Source of the DNA: Arthrobacter sp. | GTDB lineage: Bacteria; Actinomycetota; Actinomycetes; Actinomycetales; Micrococcaceae | Direction of reading: 5' to 3' | DNA: 64,000 nt | Assembly (NCBI GenBank): GCA_023264815.1 | Contig: JAHFUZ010000012.1 | Location: 44,303-108,302 of the forward strand | Part shown: positions 17,164 through 26,012 of the stretch, in pieces | How the letters are laid out: every line of letters begins with the position of its first letter | Position numbering within the stretch: position 1 is the first letter of the stretch | The notes under the pieces: model-generated | Database searches by the model: none | Seen by the model: only the letters and a program-made list of their open reading frames with translations | What the model was told of the DNA's origin: nothing | Made by a program: the position numbers and the translations under genes

Positions 17164-18687
17164 ATGATTCAGGAAACCGCAGAGCACATTGCCGCCACGC
17201 TCAGGGACGCCCGCACCGAAAAGGGCTGGACCCAGGGCCAGTTGGCCGACGCTCTGGGAACCAGCCAAAGCGCCGTGGCCCGGATGGAGCAGGGCAAGCA
17301 GAACCTCAGCCTCAAGATGATCCAACGGCTGGAAACGATCTTCGAGCGCAGCATCGTCAAGGTGGGCAAGCCGCAGATGACGCACCTGCGGATCGAAGGC
17401 GGCCGCACCCTGTCCGGGGCCGTGGATGTCAACAGCAGCAAGAATGCGGGCGTGGCCCTGCTGTGTGCCAGCCTGATCAATCGTGGCACCACCGTGCTCC
17501 GCCGCCTCGCCCGGATCGAGGAGGTCAACCGGATCGTGGAGGTCCTGACCAGTATCGGCATGGAATGCACCTGGCTTAACGACACCGACCTCCAGCTCCG
17601 CCGCCCGGTCGTCCTGGACCTTGCCGCCATGGATGTGGACGCCGCCCGCCGCACGCGCAGCGTGATCATGCTGCTGGGCCCGCTCCTGGACGAGTCGTCC
17701 GAGTACCGGCTTCCGTATGCCGGCGGCTGCGACCTTGGCACGCGCACGGTGGAGCCGCACATGCAGGCGCTGCGCCAGTTCGGCTTGTCCGTGGAAGCGA
17801 AGGCCGGCTTCTACGCAGTCCAGGCTCCGGACCCGGACACCAGGAACCGGTCCTTTGTGCTGACCGAGCGCGGGGACACGGTCACCGAAAATGCGATCAT
17901 GGCCGCGGCCCACCGCCGTGGAACCACGGTCATCCGCAACGCCAGCCCCAACTACATGGTCCAGGACCTGTGCTTCTTCCTGGAGATGCTGGGCGTGAGG
18001 ATCGAGGGCGTGGGCACCACCACGCTGAAGATCACCGGCCGCCCCATGATCGAGGTCGATGTTGAATACTTCCCGTCCGAGGACCCCATCGAAGCGATGA
18101 GCCTGATCACCGCCGGCATCGTCACGAACTCCGAGGTGACCATCCGGCGCGTTCCCATCGAGTTCATGGAGATCGAGCTGGCCACGTTGGAGCAGATGGG
18201 CCAGCAGCTGGAGATCTCCGGGGAGTACAAGGCGCGCAACGGCCACACCCGGCTGGTGGATGTGACCACCAAGCCGTCCGAGCTGCGGGCTCCCGAGGAC
18301 AAGATCCACCCCATGCCGTTCCCCGGGCTAAACATCGACAACCTGCCGTTCTTCGCGGTTATCGCCGCCAACGCCCACGGCCAGACCATGATCCACGACT
18401 GGGTGTACGAGAACCGGGCCATCTACCTCACGGAGCTGAACCGGCTTGGCGCCCAGGTGCAGCTGCTGGACCCGCACCGGATCTACGTCAACGGCCCCAC
18501 CCGGTGGCGCGCGGCCGAAGTGGGCTGCCCGCCGGCCCTCCGCCCCGCGGCCTGCCTGCTGCTGGCCATGCTCGCGGCCCGCGGCGTGTCCGAGCTGCGC
18601 AACATCTACGTGATCGAGCGCGGTTACGAGGACCTGGCCGAACGGCTGAACACCATCGGGGCGAAGGTGGAGTACTTCCAGGACTAG
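17164..18687 (+). CDS. XRE-family HTH fused to a MurA-like enolpyruvyl transferase
   Basis: 507 residues. Residues 1-65 are an XRE/Cro HTH (RTEKGWTQGQLADALGTSQSAVARMEQGKQNLS). From about 73 the protein is a UDP-GlcNAc 1-carboxyvinyltransferase (EPSP synthase fold): the Lys-Asn pair in SSKNAGVALL, a Cys at the MurA catalytic position in GGCDLGTRTVEPHM, the segment WVYENRAIYLTELNRLGAQV, and the end RGYEDLAERLNTIGAKVEYF. The substrate and catalytic residues I can place are therefore kept, although several surrounding positions differ from housekeeping MurA. ATG 17164 is taken; a TTG at 17158 is possible and no SD is visible. The 100 bases upstream are AT-rich. It may be a DNA-binding MurA paralogue that senses cell-wall precursors, which is inference. 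Confidence 0.85.
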   Translation: MIQETAEHIAATLRDARTEKGWTQGQLADALGTSQSAVARMEQGKQNLSLKMIQRLETIFERSIVKVGKPQMTHLRIEGGRTLSGAVDVNSSKNAGVALLCASLINRGTTVLRRLARIEEVNRIVEVLTSIGMECTWLNDTDLQLRRPVVLDLAAMDVDAARRTRSVIMLLGPLLDESSEYRLPYAGGCDLGTRTVEPHMQALRQFGLSVEAKAGFYAVQAPDPDTRNRSFVLTERGDTVTENAIMAAAHRRGTTVIRNASPNYMVQDLCFFLEMLGVRIEGVGTTTLKITGRPMIEVDVEYFPSEDPIEAMSLITAGIVTNSEVTIRRVPIEFMEIELATLEQMGQQLEISGEYKARNGHTRLVDVTTKPSELRAPEDKIHPMPFPGLNIDNLPFFAVIAANAHGQTMIHDWVYENRAIYLTELNRLGAQVQLLDPHRIYVNGPTRWRAAEVGCPPALRPAACLLLAMLAARGVSELRNIYVIERGYEDLAERLNTIGAKVEYFQD

Positions 18688-18701
18688 CCTTGTAGGGCTC
18701 A

Positions 18702-18808
18702 CGGCGACGGATTCTGCGCCACCATCCGCCGGCGCCCGTGCTGAGGCCGCGCCATGCCGTGGCCGGCATGCCGGACTGAAGGGATGATGGCGCAGAAACC
18801 GTCATCCC
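18702..18808. repeat. 107-bp palindromic repeat, family 2, at the 3' end of the DUF559 gene
   Basis: Outer arms TTCTGCGCCACCATCC and GGATGATGGCGCAGAA form a near-perfect inverted repeat with a 55-base interior. The same element occurs in direct orientation at 19708-19814 and aligns without gaps; over the first 60 bases I count 11 mismatches. It overlaps the last 7 bases of the DUF559 gene (stop at 18802) and lies 15 bases after the murA-like stop. Confidence 0.8.
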
Positions 18809-19626
18809 TTGGGCCGGCCACGCTCCAGCACGGCACGGATTTCCCGCAAAACCATGTCCGGACTGTTCCAGATCTGTTCGGGGGCATAGCTCAGGACTGC
18901 GTACCCCTGGGTCTGTGCAACGTTTGAACGCGTCATGTCCTTCCGCCAGGCCGCGCGCGAGCTGTGGAACTGGAACCCGTTGATTTCAACAATGAGCCAG
19001 CCATCGATGACGAAATCCACTCGGCCCACACCCGCCACCTGGACCTGCCTGCCAAACCGGAGCCCCGCCGAGTCGAACAGCAGGCGGGCGCTGATCTCCG
19101 GCACTGATTCGGACAAACCGTCTGCTTTTGCCAGCCTCCTGCGGGCCACGCCGAAGTAGCGGGCCGTCAGTTCCGCTTCCAGGACTGCCCGAGGTACACC
19201 GTGCTGTGTCATCGCTGACTGGGCCACGGCAATGGCGTCCACCTCGGGCAGACACGTCAAACTATGAATGACGGTGTCTTCCAGGCCTGCGACAGGAAGG
19301 CAATGGTGCGGTGGGAAGCGTAGGCGTCCGTGGCTTTGGGCAAGCCTGCTGTGTCTGTTCCGGGTGGCCAGGTGGAGGCGGCCTGGTTTGTCCTTGAGCC
19401 ACAGCCCATAGCGGGCGGCGCCGGATGCGCAGGTCACGAGCGAATCGGTGATCACGGCCTGGAGGAATTCCGGGTCTGCATCAGGCACGGCCCAAACGCC
19501 TTTTCGTGGCTGGCTGGCTCCGGCCGTCGCCAGGCTCCGGACGGCGCGTTCGGAGTAGCCTTCACGGCGCAGCGTGGCAACACGGGCCACGCCGCCCAGC
19601 GATCTCAGGAAATCCAGGGGGTCCAT
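18802..19626 (-). CDS. DUF559 (Vsr-like nuclease fold) protein with AbiEi-like N-terminal wHTH
   Basis: 274 residues. Residues 1-50 (MDPLDFLRSLGGVARVATLRREGYSERAVR to GVWAVP) form the AbiEi-type winged-helix domain, more complete than in the paralogue at 713-1681. The middle has CASGAARYGLWL and CLPEVDAIAVAQSAM. The C-terminal 100 residues are the nuclease-like domain: GVGRVDFVIDGWLIVEINGFQFH carries the Asp and Glu expected for this fold, so unlike its paralogue both acidic positions look intact. ATG 19626 chosen because it starts the wHTH. Palindromic repeats sit 82 bases upstream and over the stop codon. Function unknown: nuclease, antitoxin-like regulator, or part of a repeat-linked mobile unit. 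Confidence 0.8.
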   Translation of the reverse strand: MDPLDFLRSLGGVARVATLRREGYSERAVRSLATAGASQPRKGVWAVPDADPEFLQAVITDSLVTCASGAARYGLWLKDKPGRLHLATRNRHSRLAQSHGRLRFPPHHCLPVAGLEDTVIHSLTCLPEVDAIAVAQSAMTQHGVPRAVLEAELTARYFGVARRRLAKADGLSESVPEISARLLFDSAGLRFGRQVQVAGVGRVDFVIDGWLIVEINGFQFHSSRAAWRKDMTRSNVAQTQGYAVLSYAPEQIWNSPDMVLREIRAVLERGRPKG

Positions 19627-19707
19627 AGAACGAGCTAGCCACGGATTGGGCACGATGTGGACGGCTGGACCGTGACATGTGGACAACATGGCTGTGGAGG
19701 GCCGGTC

Positions 19708-19814
19708 CGGCGGCGGATTCCGCGCCATCATTCGCCCCCGCCCGTGAATAAGCCGCGCCATGCCGCGCCCGTCTGCAGGTCCCGCCCGGATGATGGCGCA
19801 TAACCCGTCCGTCC
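19708..19814. repeat. 107-bp palindromic repeat, family 2, upstream of the DUF559 gene
   Basis: Direct-orientation partner of 18702-18808. Outer arms TCCGCGCCATCATTCG and CGGATGATGGCGCATAA are again complementary. Both copies share the internal block GCCGCGCCATGCCG. It lies between the divergent starts of the DUF559 gene (19626) and the YbdK-type ligase (19900), so it could also affect transcription of either. Confidence 0.8.
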
Positions 19815-19899
19815 GCGGGCGCGGGACTCGGCGCCGGGCGCTGAATCCGGCCTGTGGACCGGGCTCCCCGGCCCTGCCCGGTTGGCGCACAATATAGAC

Positions 19900-21117
19900 A
19901 TGCGAACATTCGGGGTCGAGGAAGAGCTCCTCATTGTTGATCCGGATTCCGGGCTGCCGCTGGCGCTGGCGGACGCCCTGCTTGCCGAACACCGGCTCGC
20001 GGCTGACGACGCCCCGCCGCACACGCCTGAAACACGGGACAAAACCGCCCACGACGACGAAATGGGCCTGAGTGCCGAGCTGAAGCTTGAACAGATCGAG
20101 ACCCAGACACGTCCATGCCTCGAGTACCACGAGTTGTTGCCGCAGATCCGGGCCGGCCGCCTGCTCGCGGACCAGGCAGCACAGAAGTACGGCGCCCGCG
20201 TTGCTGCGCTGGCCACCTCCCCGTTTGGCCTGGCGAGCCACACCACGCCGGACCCGCGGTATGCGCGCATGCTGGAGCGGTTTGGCCTGACCGCGCAGGA
20301 ACAGCTGACGTGCGGCTTCCACGTCCACACGTTTATCGAATCCGCGGAGGAGGGCGTGGCCGTGCTGGACAGGATCCGGGACAAGCTGGCCGTCCTCACC
20401 GCACTGAGTGCCAACTCGCCGTATTGGATGGGGATGCCAACGGGGTTCGAAAGCTACCGCACGCAGGCGTGGAACCGCTGGCCCACGTCCGGGCCGTCGG
20501 CCATCTTCGGCACCTACTCCCAGTACCGCCGCGTGGTGACGCGAATGCTGGACAGCGGGGTCATGCTGGACGAGGGCATGATCTATTTCGATGCACGCCT
20601 CTCGCGGAACCATCCCACCGTTGAGGTCAGAGTGGCCGACGTCTGCCTCCGTGCAGAGGACGCTGCCCTGATCGCAGTGCTGGTCAGGGCGCTGGTGGAG
20701 TCGGCCAGCAGGGAATGGCAGGCGGGAGTGGAACCCGCACCGGTGCCCACCGTTCTGCTGCGGATGGCGGCATGGCAGGCGAGCAGCAGCGGGCTGGGTG
20801 GAGAGTTGCTGGACTTCGGTACGTTCCGGCCCGCTCCCGCCGTGGACGTGGTCCGCTCCCTGGTGGATTACCTGGCGCCCGTGCTTGCCGAACAGGGCGA
20901 GCTGGCATTGGCCCGCCAGGGCGTGGAGGATATTATTGCCCGCGGCACGGGCTCCGCCGAGCAGCGCAGGGTCCGGGACGCCGCGGTGCAAGAAGCGCCC
21001 GACGGCGGCGGGCTGGCTGCCGTTGTGGCCCACGCCGTGAGCATCACCATGCGTGGCACCTCCGGGCTTCCCGAGGTGGAGGGCGCCCCTGACCTGTTGC
21101 GGGTGCGGCAGGTTTAG
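19900..21117 (+). CDS. YbdK-type carboxylate-amine ligase (GCS2 family)
   Basis: 405 residues of the GCS2 fold: start [21 protein letters not shown], then [14 protein letters not shown], the pair CGFHVHTFI and FGTYSQYRR, and [13 protein letters not shown]. These are the ATP/Mg and substrate motifs of YbdK proteins, which have weak glutamate-cysteine ligase activity. The real substrate in this organism is unknown. ATG 19900 chosen as the conserved MRTFGVEEE start; no strong SD is visible. Confidence 0.88.
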   Translation: MRTFGVEEELLIVDPDSGLPLALADALLAEHRLAADDAPPHTPETRDKTAHDDEMGLSAELKLEQIETQTRPCLEYHELLPQIRAGRLLADQAAQKYGARVAALATSPFGLASHTTPDPRYARMLERFGLTAQEQLTCGFHVHTFIESAEEGVAVLDRIRDKLAVLTALSANSPYWMGMPTGFESYRTQAWNRWPTSGPSAIFGTYSQYRRVVTRMLDSGVMLDEGMIYFDARLSRNHPTVEVRVADVCLRAEDAALIAVLVRALVESASREWQAGVEPAPVPTVLLRMAAWQASSSGLGGELLDFGTFRPAPAVDVVRSLVDYLAPVLAEQGELALARQGVEDIIARGTGSAEQRRVRDAAVQEAPDGGGLAAVVAHAVSITMRGTSGLPEVEGAPDLLRVRQV

Positions 21118-21219
21118 CGGGCCGCTGCCCAGACCATTCCCTTTGCCCGGCCAGGTGGCTACTATGGGCCAACGGCGCGCTGCGGCGCGCACTGATGCGC
21201 ACGGAACATGAGGGGACAC

Positions 21220-22434
21220 ATGGAATACCTGACGCGGCGGAGAGCCATGCTCGGATTCGGGCTGGCCGCTGTCAGTGCCGGACTCAGCGCGACGGCCGCC
21301 AACGCCGCCCCCGCCAACGCTGCCCCCGCCGTCACCCTCACACCGGCTTCCGGGCCGCCCGGCACAGTGGTTGCCCTGGCCGGGTCCGGCTTTCCCAAAT
21401 CGTCAGCGGGAACCATCACCGGCGGCGCGGCCACCGTCACCTTCCAGACCACCAAATCGGGCTCGTTCAGCGCCAAGGCCACCATTGCCGCCACGGCCCA
21501 AAACCCGGCCGTCCTCACGGTGACGGCCGGCAGGAGCTCCCTGACCACAGCCTTCACCGTACTGGCGGGCGTCCCGCCGGTCAGCACGGCGTTCCTCCGC
21601 TTCGGCGTTGCCACCCCCGGCGGGGCGGCGGCGGGCACGGAACTCGACGCCGTCGCAACCCTGGCAGGTGAAAGCCCGGGCATCGTCCTGTCCTATAAGG
21701 ATTTCCGCCAGGCCGCGCCCGTGGCCGAACTGGAGTACGTTGCCAACCGCGGCGCGCTGCCGCTTCTGACGTGGGAACCATGGATCGCCGGGAACGGCGT
21801 TGTCCAGCCGGCCTACGCGCTGGCCCGGATCGCCGCCGGGGACTTCGACCCCTACATCCGCCAGTGGGGGGCTGCCCTGGCTTCATGGGGCAGGCCGCTC
21901 ATGCTGCGCTTTGCCCACGAGATGAACGGCAACTGGTACCCGTGGTGCGAGGCGGTCAACGGCAACCAGCCCGGCGACTACATCAGGGCCTGGCATCACG
22001 TTCACGATCTGGTGGACGCCGCGGGGGCCACCAATGTCAACTGGGTGTGGGCGCCCAACGGCGGAGGATTCGTGGACCCTGCCCTGCTCTACCCCGGGAA
22101 TGCGTACGTGGACACGGTGGGCCTGGACGCCTACAACTGGGGGACCACGCAGGCCTGGAGCTCCTGGCAGCTGCCGGCCGCCCTGTTCGGTCCCCATCTG
22201 TCACAGCTGCGGACCATCGCCCCGGGCAAACCGATCATCATTACCGAAACGGCCAGCACCGAGACCGGTGGGAGCAAGCCGGACTGGAACACGGCTTTGG
22301 TTTCCTATCTGCGGACCCAGGCGGACGTCACCGGGTTCGTGTGGTTCAACTTCAACAAGGAGACCGACTGGCGGATTAACAGCAGCACCGGCTCAGCGTC
22401 GGCGCTCGCGGCGGCGCTGGCCGCGCGCAGGTAA
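21220..22434 (+). CDS. Tat-exported GH26-like glycoside hydrolase
   Basis: 404 residues. An N-terminal Tat signal (LTRRRAMLGFGLAAVSAGLSA, cleavage near ANA) is followed by an IPT/Ig-like segment (about 35-115: VTLTPASGPPGTVVALAGSGF) and a GH26-type beta/alpha barrel. The barrel has PLMLRFAHEMNGNWYPW, with the acid/base Glu in HEMNG, and PIIITETAST with the nucleophile-like Glu, plus NWVWAPN. Beta-mannanase or another beta-glycan hydrolase is likely; the substrate cannot be fixed. ATG 21220 is preferred over 21208 because AGGGGA lies 5 bases before it. The 3' end overlaps the convergent membrane-protein gene by 42 bases. Confidence 0.87.
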   Translation: MEYLTRRRAMLGFGLAAVSAGLSATAANAAPANAAPAVTLTPASGPPGTVVALAGSGFPKSSAGTITGGAATVTFQTTKSGSFSAKATIAATAQNPAVLTVTAGRSSLTTAFTVLAGVPPVSTAFLRFGVATPGGAAAGTELDAVATLAGESPGIVLSYKDFRQAAPVAELEYVANRGALPLLTWEPWIAGNGVVQPAYALARIAAGDFDPYIRQWGAALASWGRPLMLRFAHEMNGNWYPWCEAVNGNQPGDYIRAWHHVHDLVDAAGATNVNWVWAPNGGGFVDPALLYPGNAYVDTVGLDAYNWGTTQAWSSWQLPAALFGPHLSQLRTIAPGKPIIITETASTETGGSKPDWNTALVSYLRTQADVTGFVWFNFNKETDWRINSSTGSASALAAALAARR

Positions 22435-23070
22435 CCCCGCCGGCCTCCGCGAGGGCAGGAACGGCGGATGGTCGGTTTCCGCATACCGCATCAGCTGGGC
22501 TCCCACCGCGGCCTCCAGCAGGTAAAAGACGAACGGCGGGATGTCCCCGGTGCCCGTCAGGACGCCACCAAAGACCGGGACGCTGGCCAGGGCAGCCATG
22601 CCGCTCCACGGCTTCAGCGGTGACATCAGCAGCGCGGGACCCAGGGCCGCGAGAGCCCCGACGTGCAGGCCCGCATACGTGAGGAACGGCCAGTTGGGGC
22701 CGCGCCGGTAGGCGAATGACTCAAGGTCGGCGGCGCGGTTCGCGACGGACACCACGAACAGCGGTGCGCCGGCAACCAGGGCAGCCGCGGCTCCGGAGGC
22801 GAAGGTCTTCGCCGGTCCGGGGCGGATGGCCTGGGCAAACCGGACGAATCCGACCGGCACAGCCGCGGTCCCGGCCGCCGCCAGGAACTGGCCGGCCACC
22901 CAGGGCACGCGGCTGCGCTTGAGCATTGCCAGCCTCGCGGCCGGGTCCTTTGTGGCATGCACCATTCCCACGAACGAAATCCCCACGCCCCAGCAGCAGC
23001 TCGCCGCCACGATGACCGCACCGGCCCGCTGGTACGGCTTGTTTGCGCCCTGGGTGATGGTTGCGTGCAT
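22393..23070 (-). CDS. unrecognised multi-pass membrane protein
   Basis: 225 residues with about six hydrophobic segments (AGAVIVAASCCWGVGISFVGM, VAGQFLAAAGTAAVPVGFV, ASGAAAALVAGAPLFVVSVA, PFLTYAGLHVGALAALGPALL, ALASVPVFGGVLTG, PFVFYLLEAAVGAQLM) and a short basic tail. I do not recognise the family. ATG 23070 is chosen for the GGGAG placed about 7 bases upstream; in-frame ATGs at 23109 and 23175 would lengthen it. No clear operon partner. Confidence 0.6.
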   Translation of the reverse strand: MHATITQGANKPYQRAGAVIVAASCCWGVGISFVGMVHATKDPAARLAMLKRSRVPWVAGQFLAAAGTAAVPVGFVRFAQAIRPGPAKTFASGAAAALVAGAPLFVVSVANRAADLESFAYRRGPNWPFLTYAGLHVGALAALGPALLMSPLKPWSGMAALASVPVFGGVLTGTGDIPPFVFYLLEAAVGAQLMRYAETDHPPFLPSRRPAGLPARGQRRRERRR

Positions 23071-23167
23071 GGCCTGCTCCCGGTCCGCGGATGCGGTGGC
23101 CCAGCCCATCGCGGTGATGAGCCTGAAACTACGCCGCGGCGTCGCCCCGGTCAACAGATACAAAGTG

Positions 23168-23791
23168 TCATGCACCCACAGCGAGCCGGATGCCCAACGT
23201 GAACATCACGGCCGCCACGAACCCGTCCAGTATGCGCCACGATGAGGGCCGGGCAAAGAACGGCCGCAGCACCCGGGCTCCGAACCCCAGGGCGCTGAAC
23301 CAGAGCAGGCTGGCCGCGATGGCGCCCGCGCCGAACCACCACCGCAGGTCCTGGGCCTGCTGGTTGGCCACGGAACCGAGCAGCAGGACGGTGTCCAGGT
23401 AGACGTGCGGGTTGAGCCACGTCAGGGCCAGGACGGTGCTGAGTGCCGCACCGAGGCCGACGGCGGGCTGCCGCCCCGACGCCGTCAGGGTCCCGGGCCG
23501 CAGTGCGCGGCGCGCCGCCATCACGCCATAGGCCAGCAGGAAGGCCGCGCCGGCAAAGCGGACCACGTCCACGATCACGGGATTCGCCTGCAACAGCGCC
23601 CCCACGCCGGCAATGCCCGCGGCGATGAGGACCGCGTCGGAAACGCTGCAGATGACCACGACGGCGGCCACATGCTCACCGCGGATCCCCTGCCGCAGGA
23701 CAAAGGCATTCTGGCTGCCAATGGCGACGATGAGGGCGAGCCCGGTGCCGAAGCCCAGCGCAACGGGAGTGAGCAGTCCGGCGAAGTCCAT
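23168..23791 (-). CDS. lysE: LysE/ArgO-type basic amino-acid exporter
   Basis: 207 residues, six membrane segments. The LysE motif GLALIVAIGSQNAFVLRQGIRG is present, as is the conserved LTWLNPHVYLDTVLL. Exports L-lysine and/or L-arginine. Divergent from a LysG-type regulator with a 69-base intergenic region, the classic lysE-lysG arrangement. Confidence 0.93.
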   Translation of the reverse strand: MDFAGLLTPVALGFGTGLALIVAIGSQNAFVLRQGIRGEHVAAVVVICSVSDAVLIAAGIAGVGALLQANPVIVDVVRFAGAAFLLAYGVMAARRALRPGTLTASGRQPAVGLGAALSTVLALTWLNPHVYLDTVLLLGSVANQQAQDLRWWFGAGAIAASLLWFSALGFGARVLRPFFARPSSWRILDGFVAAVMFTLGIRLAVGA

Positions 23792-23828
23792 ACATTCAAC
23801 GTACGGGGCAGGCCTACAATTACTCCAG

Positions 23829-23842
23829 CTAAATATTCTTAG
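23829..23842. promoter_or_regulatory. candidate LysG operator between lysE and lysG
   Basis: CTAAATATTCTTAG is a dyad-like AT-rich element (T-N11-A type as used by LysR proteins) in the 69-base divergent region 23792-23860. Position and partner genes fit LysG binding. No footprint evidence. Confidence 0.4.
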
Positions 23843-23860
23843 GTGTATTAAGGAGAGCTA

Positions 23861-24796
23861 ATGAAGGCGTTTCAGCTGGAGCAGCTCCGGACCTTCGCCA
23901 CGGTCGTGGAGGAGGGCACCCTGGAAGCGGCCGCGCGCAGCCTGTACATCACACCGTCGGCCGTGTCCCAGCGGCTGAAGGCGATGGAGGATGCGGCGGG
24001 CCAGATCCTGCTCCAGCGCACCAGCCCGGTGCGGCCTACCGCGGCGGGCGAGGCGGTGCTGCGGTTCGCCCTGCAGGTCCGGCAGCTGGAGCGGGACGCC
24101 CACCAGGAGCTCGGCGGGAGCGGCGCCAATCCGGGTGCGCCCATTCCGCTGGTGGTCAACGCAGACTCGCTGTCCACCTGGTTCCTGCCGGCTTTGGCCA
24201 GCCTTCCGGAGGACCTCGGCGCCTGCGTTGAGATCCTCCGGGAGGACGAACAGCATTCCACCCGGCTGCTGCGCACTGGCGCGGCGGTGGCGGCCGTGAC
24301 CGCAACGCCGGAGCCGGTCCCGGGGTGCAGCGTGGAGCCGCTGGGCTCATTGCGGTACCGTGCAGTGGCCAGTCCTGCATATGTGCGGCGCTGGTGGAAG
24401 GACGGGCGCGGACCGGTGGCCGGAAGCCCGGCGCCGGTCATGGACTTCGACCGCAAGGACCACCTGCAGGCCGGCTTCTTCCGCACGGTGACCGGCACCG
24501 AGCTGGCGGCGCCGCGGCACTATGTGCCGTCGTCGGCCGAATTCGCGCAGGCCATCCGGCTGGGACTGGGCTGGGGGCTCCTGCCGGAGCAGCAGTGCCT
24601 GACGGACCTGGCCAGTGGGGATCTCGTGGAGCTGGCACACGACAGGCCGATTGACGTCTCGCTCTACTGGCAGCGCTGGAAGATCGACTCCCCGGTGCTC
24701 AACCAGCTGACGGCAGCCGTGCGGGAAACGGCGTCCGGCCAGCTCCGCCAGCCAGCCTCTGGCGGACCCGGCCTCCCCGCCACAGACCTGCGGTAG
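23861..24796 (+). CDS. lysG: LysR-family regulator of lysine/arginine export, LysG/ArgP type
   Basis: 311 residues. The N-terminal HTH (LEQLRTFATVVEEGTLEAAARSLYITPSAVSQRLKAMED) is the ArgP/LysG form, followed by the effector-binding domain with VVNADSLSTWFLPAL, characteristic of this subgroup. It normally activates lysE when lysine or arginine accumulates. SD AAGGAG lies upstream of ATG 23861. Confidence 0.92.
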   Translation: MKAFQLEQLRTFATVVEEGTLEAAARSLYITPSAVSQRLKAMEDAAGQILLQRTSPVRPTAAGEAVLRFALQVRQLERDAHQELGGSGANPGAPIPLVVNADSLSTWFLPALASLPEDLGACVEILREDEQHSTRLLRTGAAVAAVTATPEPVPGCSVEPLGSLRYRAVASPAYVRRWWKDGRGPVAGSPAPVMDFDRKDHLQAGFFRTVTGTELAAPRHYVPSSAEFAQAIRLGLGWGLLPEQQCLTDLASGDLVELAHDRPIDVSLYWQRWKIDSPVLNQLTAAVRETASGQLRQPASGGPGLPATDLR

Positions 24797-24803
24797 GCCT
24801 GCG

Positions 24804-26012
24804 TCAGACCTGCTTCAGCGCCTGTTCGAGGTCTCCGATGAGGTCATCCACGTCCTCCAGCCCCACCGAAAGCCGGACCACGCCGTCGCTCAGCCCGATG
24901 GCCGCACGGCCTTCTGGACCCATGGCGCGGTGCGTGGTGGTGGCGGGGTGGGTGATGAGGGACTTCGAGTCGCCCAGGTTGTTGGAGATGTCGATGATCC
25001 GCAGGGCATCCAGCAGCGCAAAGGCGGCTTCCTTGCCTGACCGGCCACCAGTCGCCGCAAGTTCCAGCGTAAGGACGGTGCCGCCGGCCTTCATCTGCTG
25101 GGCGGCAAGCTCATACTGCGGGTGCGATTTCAGCAGCGGGTACTTGACCCAGCTGACCGCAGGCTGCTGCTCGAGCCATTCCGCCAGCCGGAGAGCGGAC
25201 GCGGAGGAATGGTTGACCCGCAGCGCCATGGTCTCCAGGCCCTTGGTGAGCACCCAGGCGTTGAACGAGGAGAGCGCCGGGCCGGTGTGCCGCATGAGCT
25301 GCTTGACCGGGCCGTTGATGAATTCCGATGTCCCCAGGATGGCCCCGCCCATAACGCGGCCCTGGCCATCAATGTGCTTGGTGCCCGAGTAGACAACCAC
25401 GTCCGCGCCCAGCTGGCCGCAGCGCTGCAGCAGGGGAGTGGCGAAGACGTTGTCGACGACGACGGTGGCCCCGGCTGCGTGCGCCAGCTCGCTGACCGCC
25501 GCAATGTCCACGATCTCCTGCATGGGGTTGGACGGCGATTCGAAGAACACGGCAGTGGTGGGCTCTGACAAGGCGGCGCGCCACTGGTCCAGGTCCGGGC
25601 CGTCCACAAACACGGTCTCCACACCCCAACGGGGAAGGATTTCGTTCAGGATGACAAAGCAGGAGCCGAAGAGTGAGCGCGCGGCAACCACGCGGTCACC
25701 GGCCGCCAGCAGGGCCCCCAGAGCGGTGAACACCGCTGACATGCCCGACGCCGTCGCGAAGCACGCCTCGGTGCCCTCGAGCAGCCGGAGCCGCTCCTGG
25801 AAGGTGGCCACCGTTGGGTTGCCGTAGCGGGAGTACACAAACCGCTCGTCCTCACCCGTGAAAGCGCGTTCGGCGGCGGCGGCGGACTCGTAGACGAACC
25901 CCGAGTTCAGGAATACCGGCTCGGTGGTTTCCTGGAACTTGGTACGGTCCAGCCCGCCGCGGACGGCCTGGGTGTCGGCACTCCAGCCGGCAGCGTCTTT
26001 GTTGAATGTCAT
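24804..26012 (-). CDS. metZ: O-succinylhomoserine sulfhydrylase
   Basis: 402-residue PLP-dependent gamma-family enzyme. YSRYGNPTVATFQERL, ATASGMSAVFTAL, FFESPSNP, and the PLP lysine in YSGTKHIDGQG identify the MetZ/MetY/MetB group; overall length and the N-terminus TQAVRGGLDRTKFQETTEPVFL fit MetZ. Makes homocysteine directly from an activated homoserine and sulfide in methionine synthesis. Starts immediately after the rhodanese stop. The SAM-IV riboswitch upstream of the three-gene operon supports the methionine assignment. Confidence 0.9.
   Translation of the reverse strand: MTFNKDAAGWSADTQAVRGGLDRTKFQETTEPVFLNSGFVYESAAAAERAFTGEDERFVYSRYGNPTVATFQERLRLLEGTEACFATASGMSAVFTALGALLAAGDRVVAARSLFGSCFVILNEILPRWGVETVFVDGPDLDQWRAALSEPTTAVFFESPSNPMQEIVDIAAVSELAHAAGATVVVDNVFATPLLQRCGQLGADVVVYSGTKHIDGQGRVMGGAILGTSEFINGPVKQLMRHTGPALSSFNAWVLTKGLETMALRVNHSSASALRLAEWLEQQPAVSWVKYPLLKSHPQYELAAQQMKAGGTVLTLELAATGGRSGKEAAFALLDALRIIDISNNLGDSKSLITHPATTTHRAMGPEGRAAIGLSDGVVRLSVGLEDVDDLIGDLEQALKQV

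Noticed and set aside
17164..18687. Housekeeping murA
   Set aside because: The N-terminal XRE fusion and divergent motifs indicate a paralogue.
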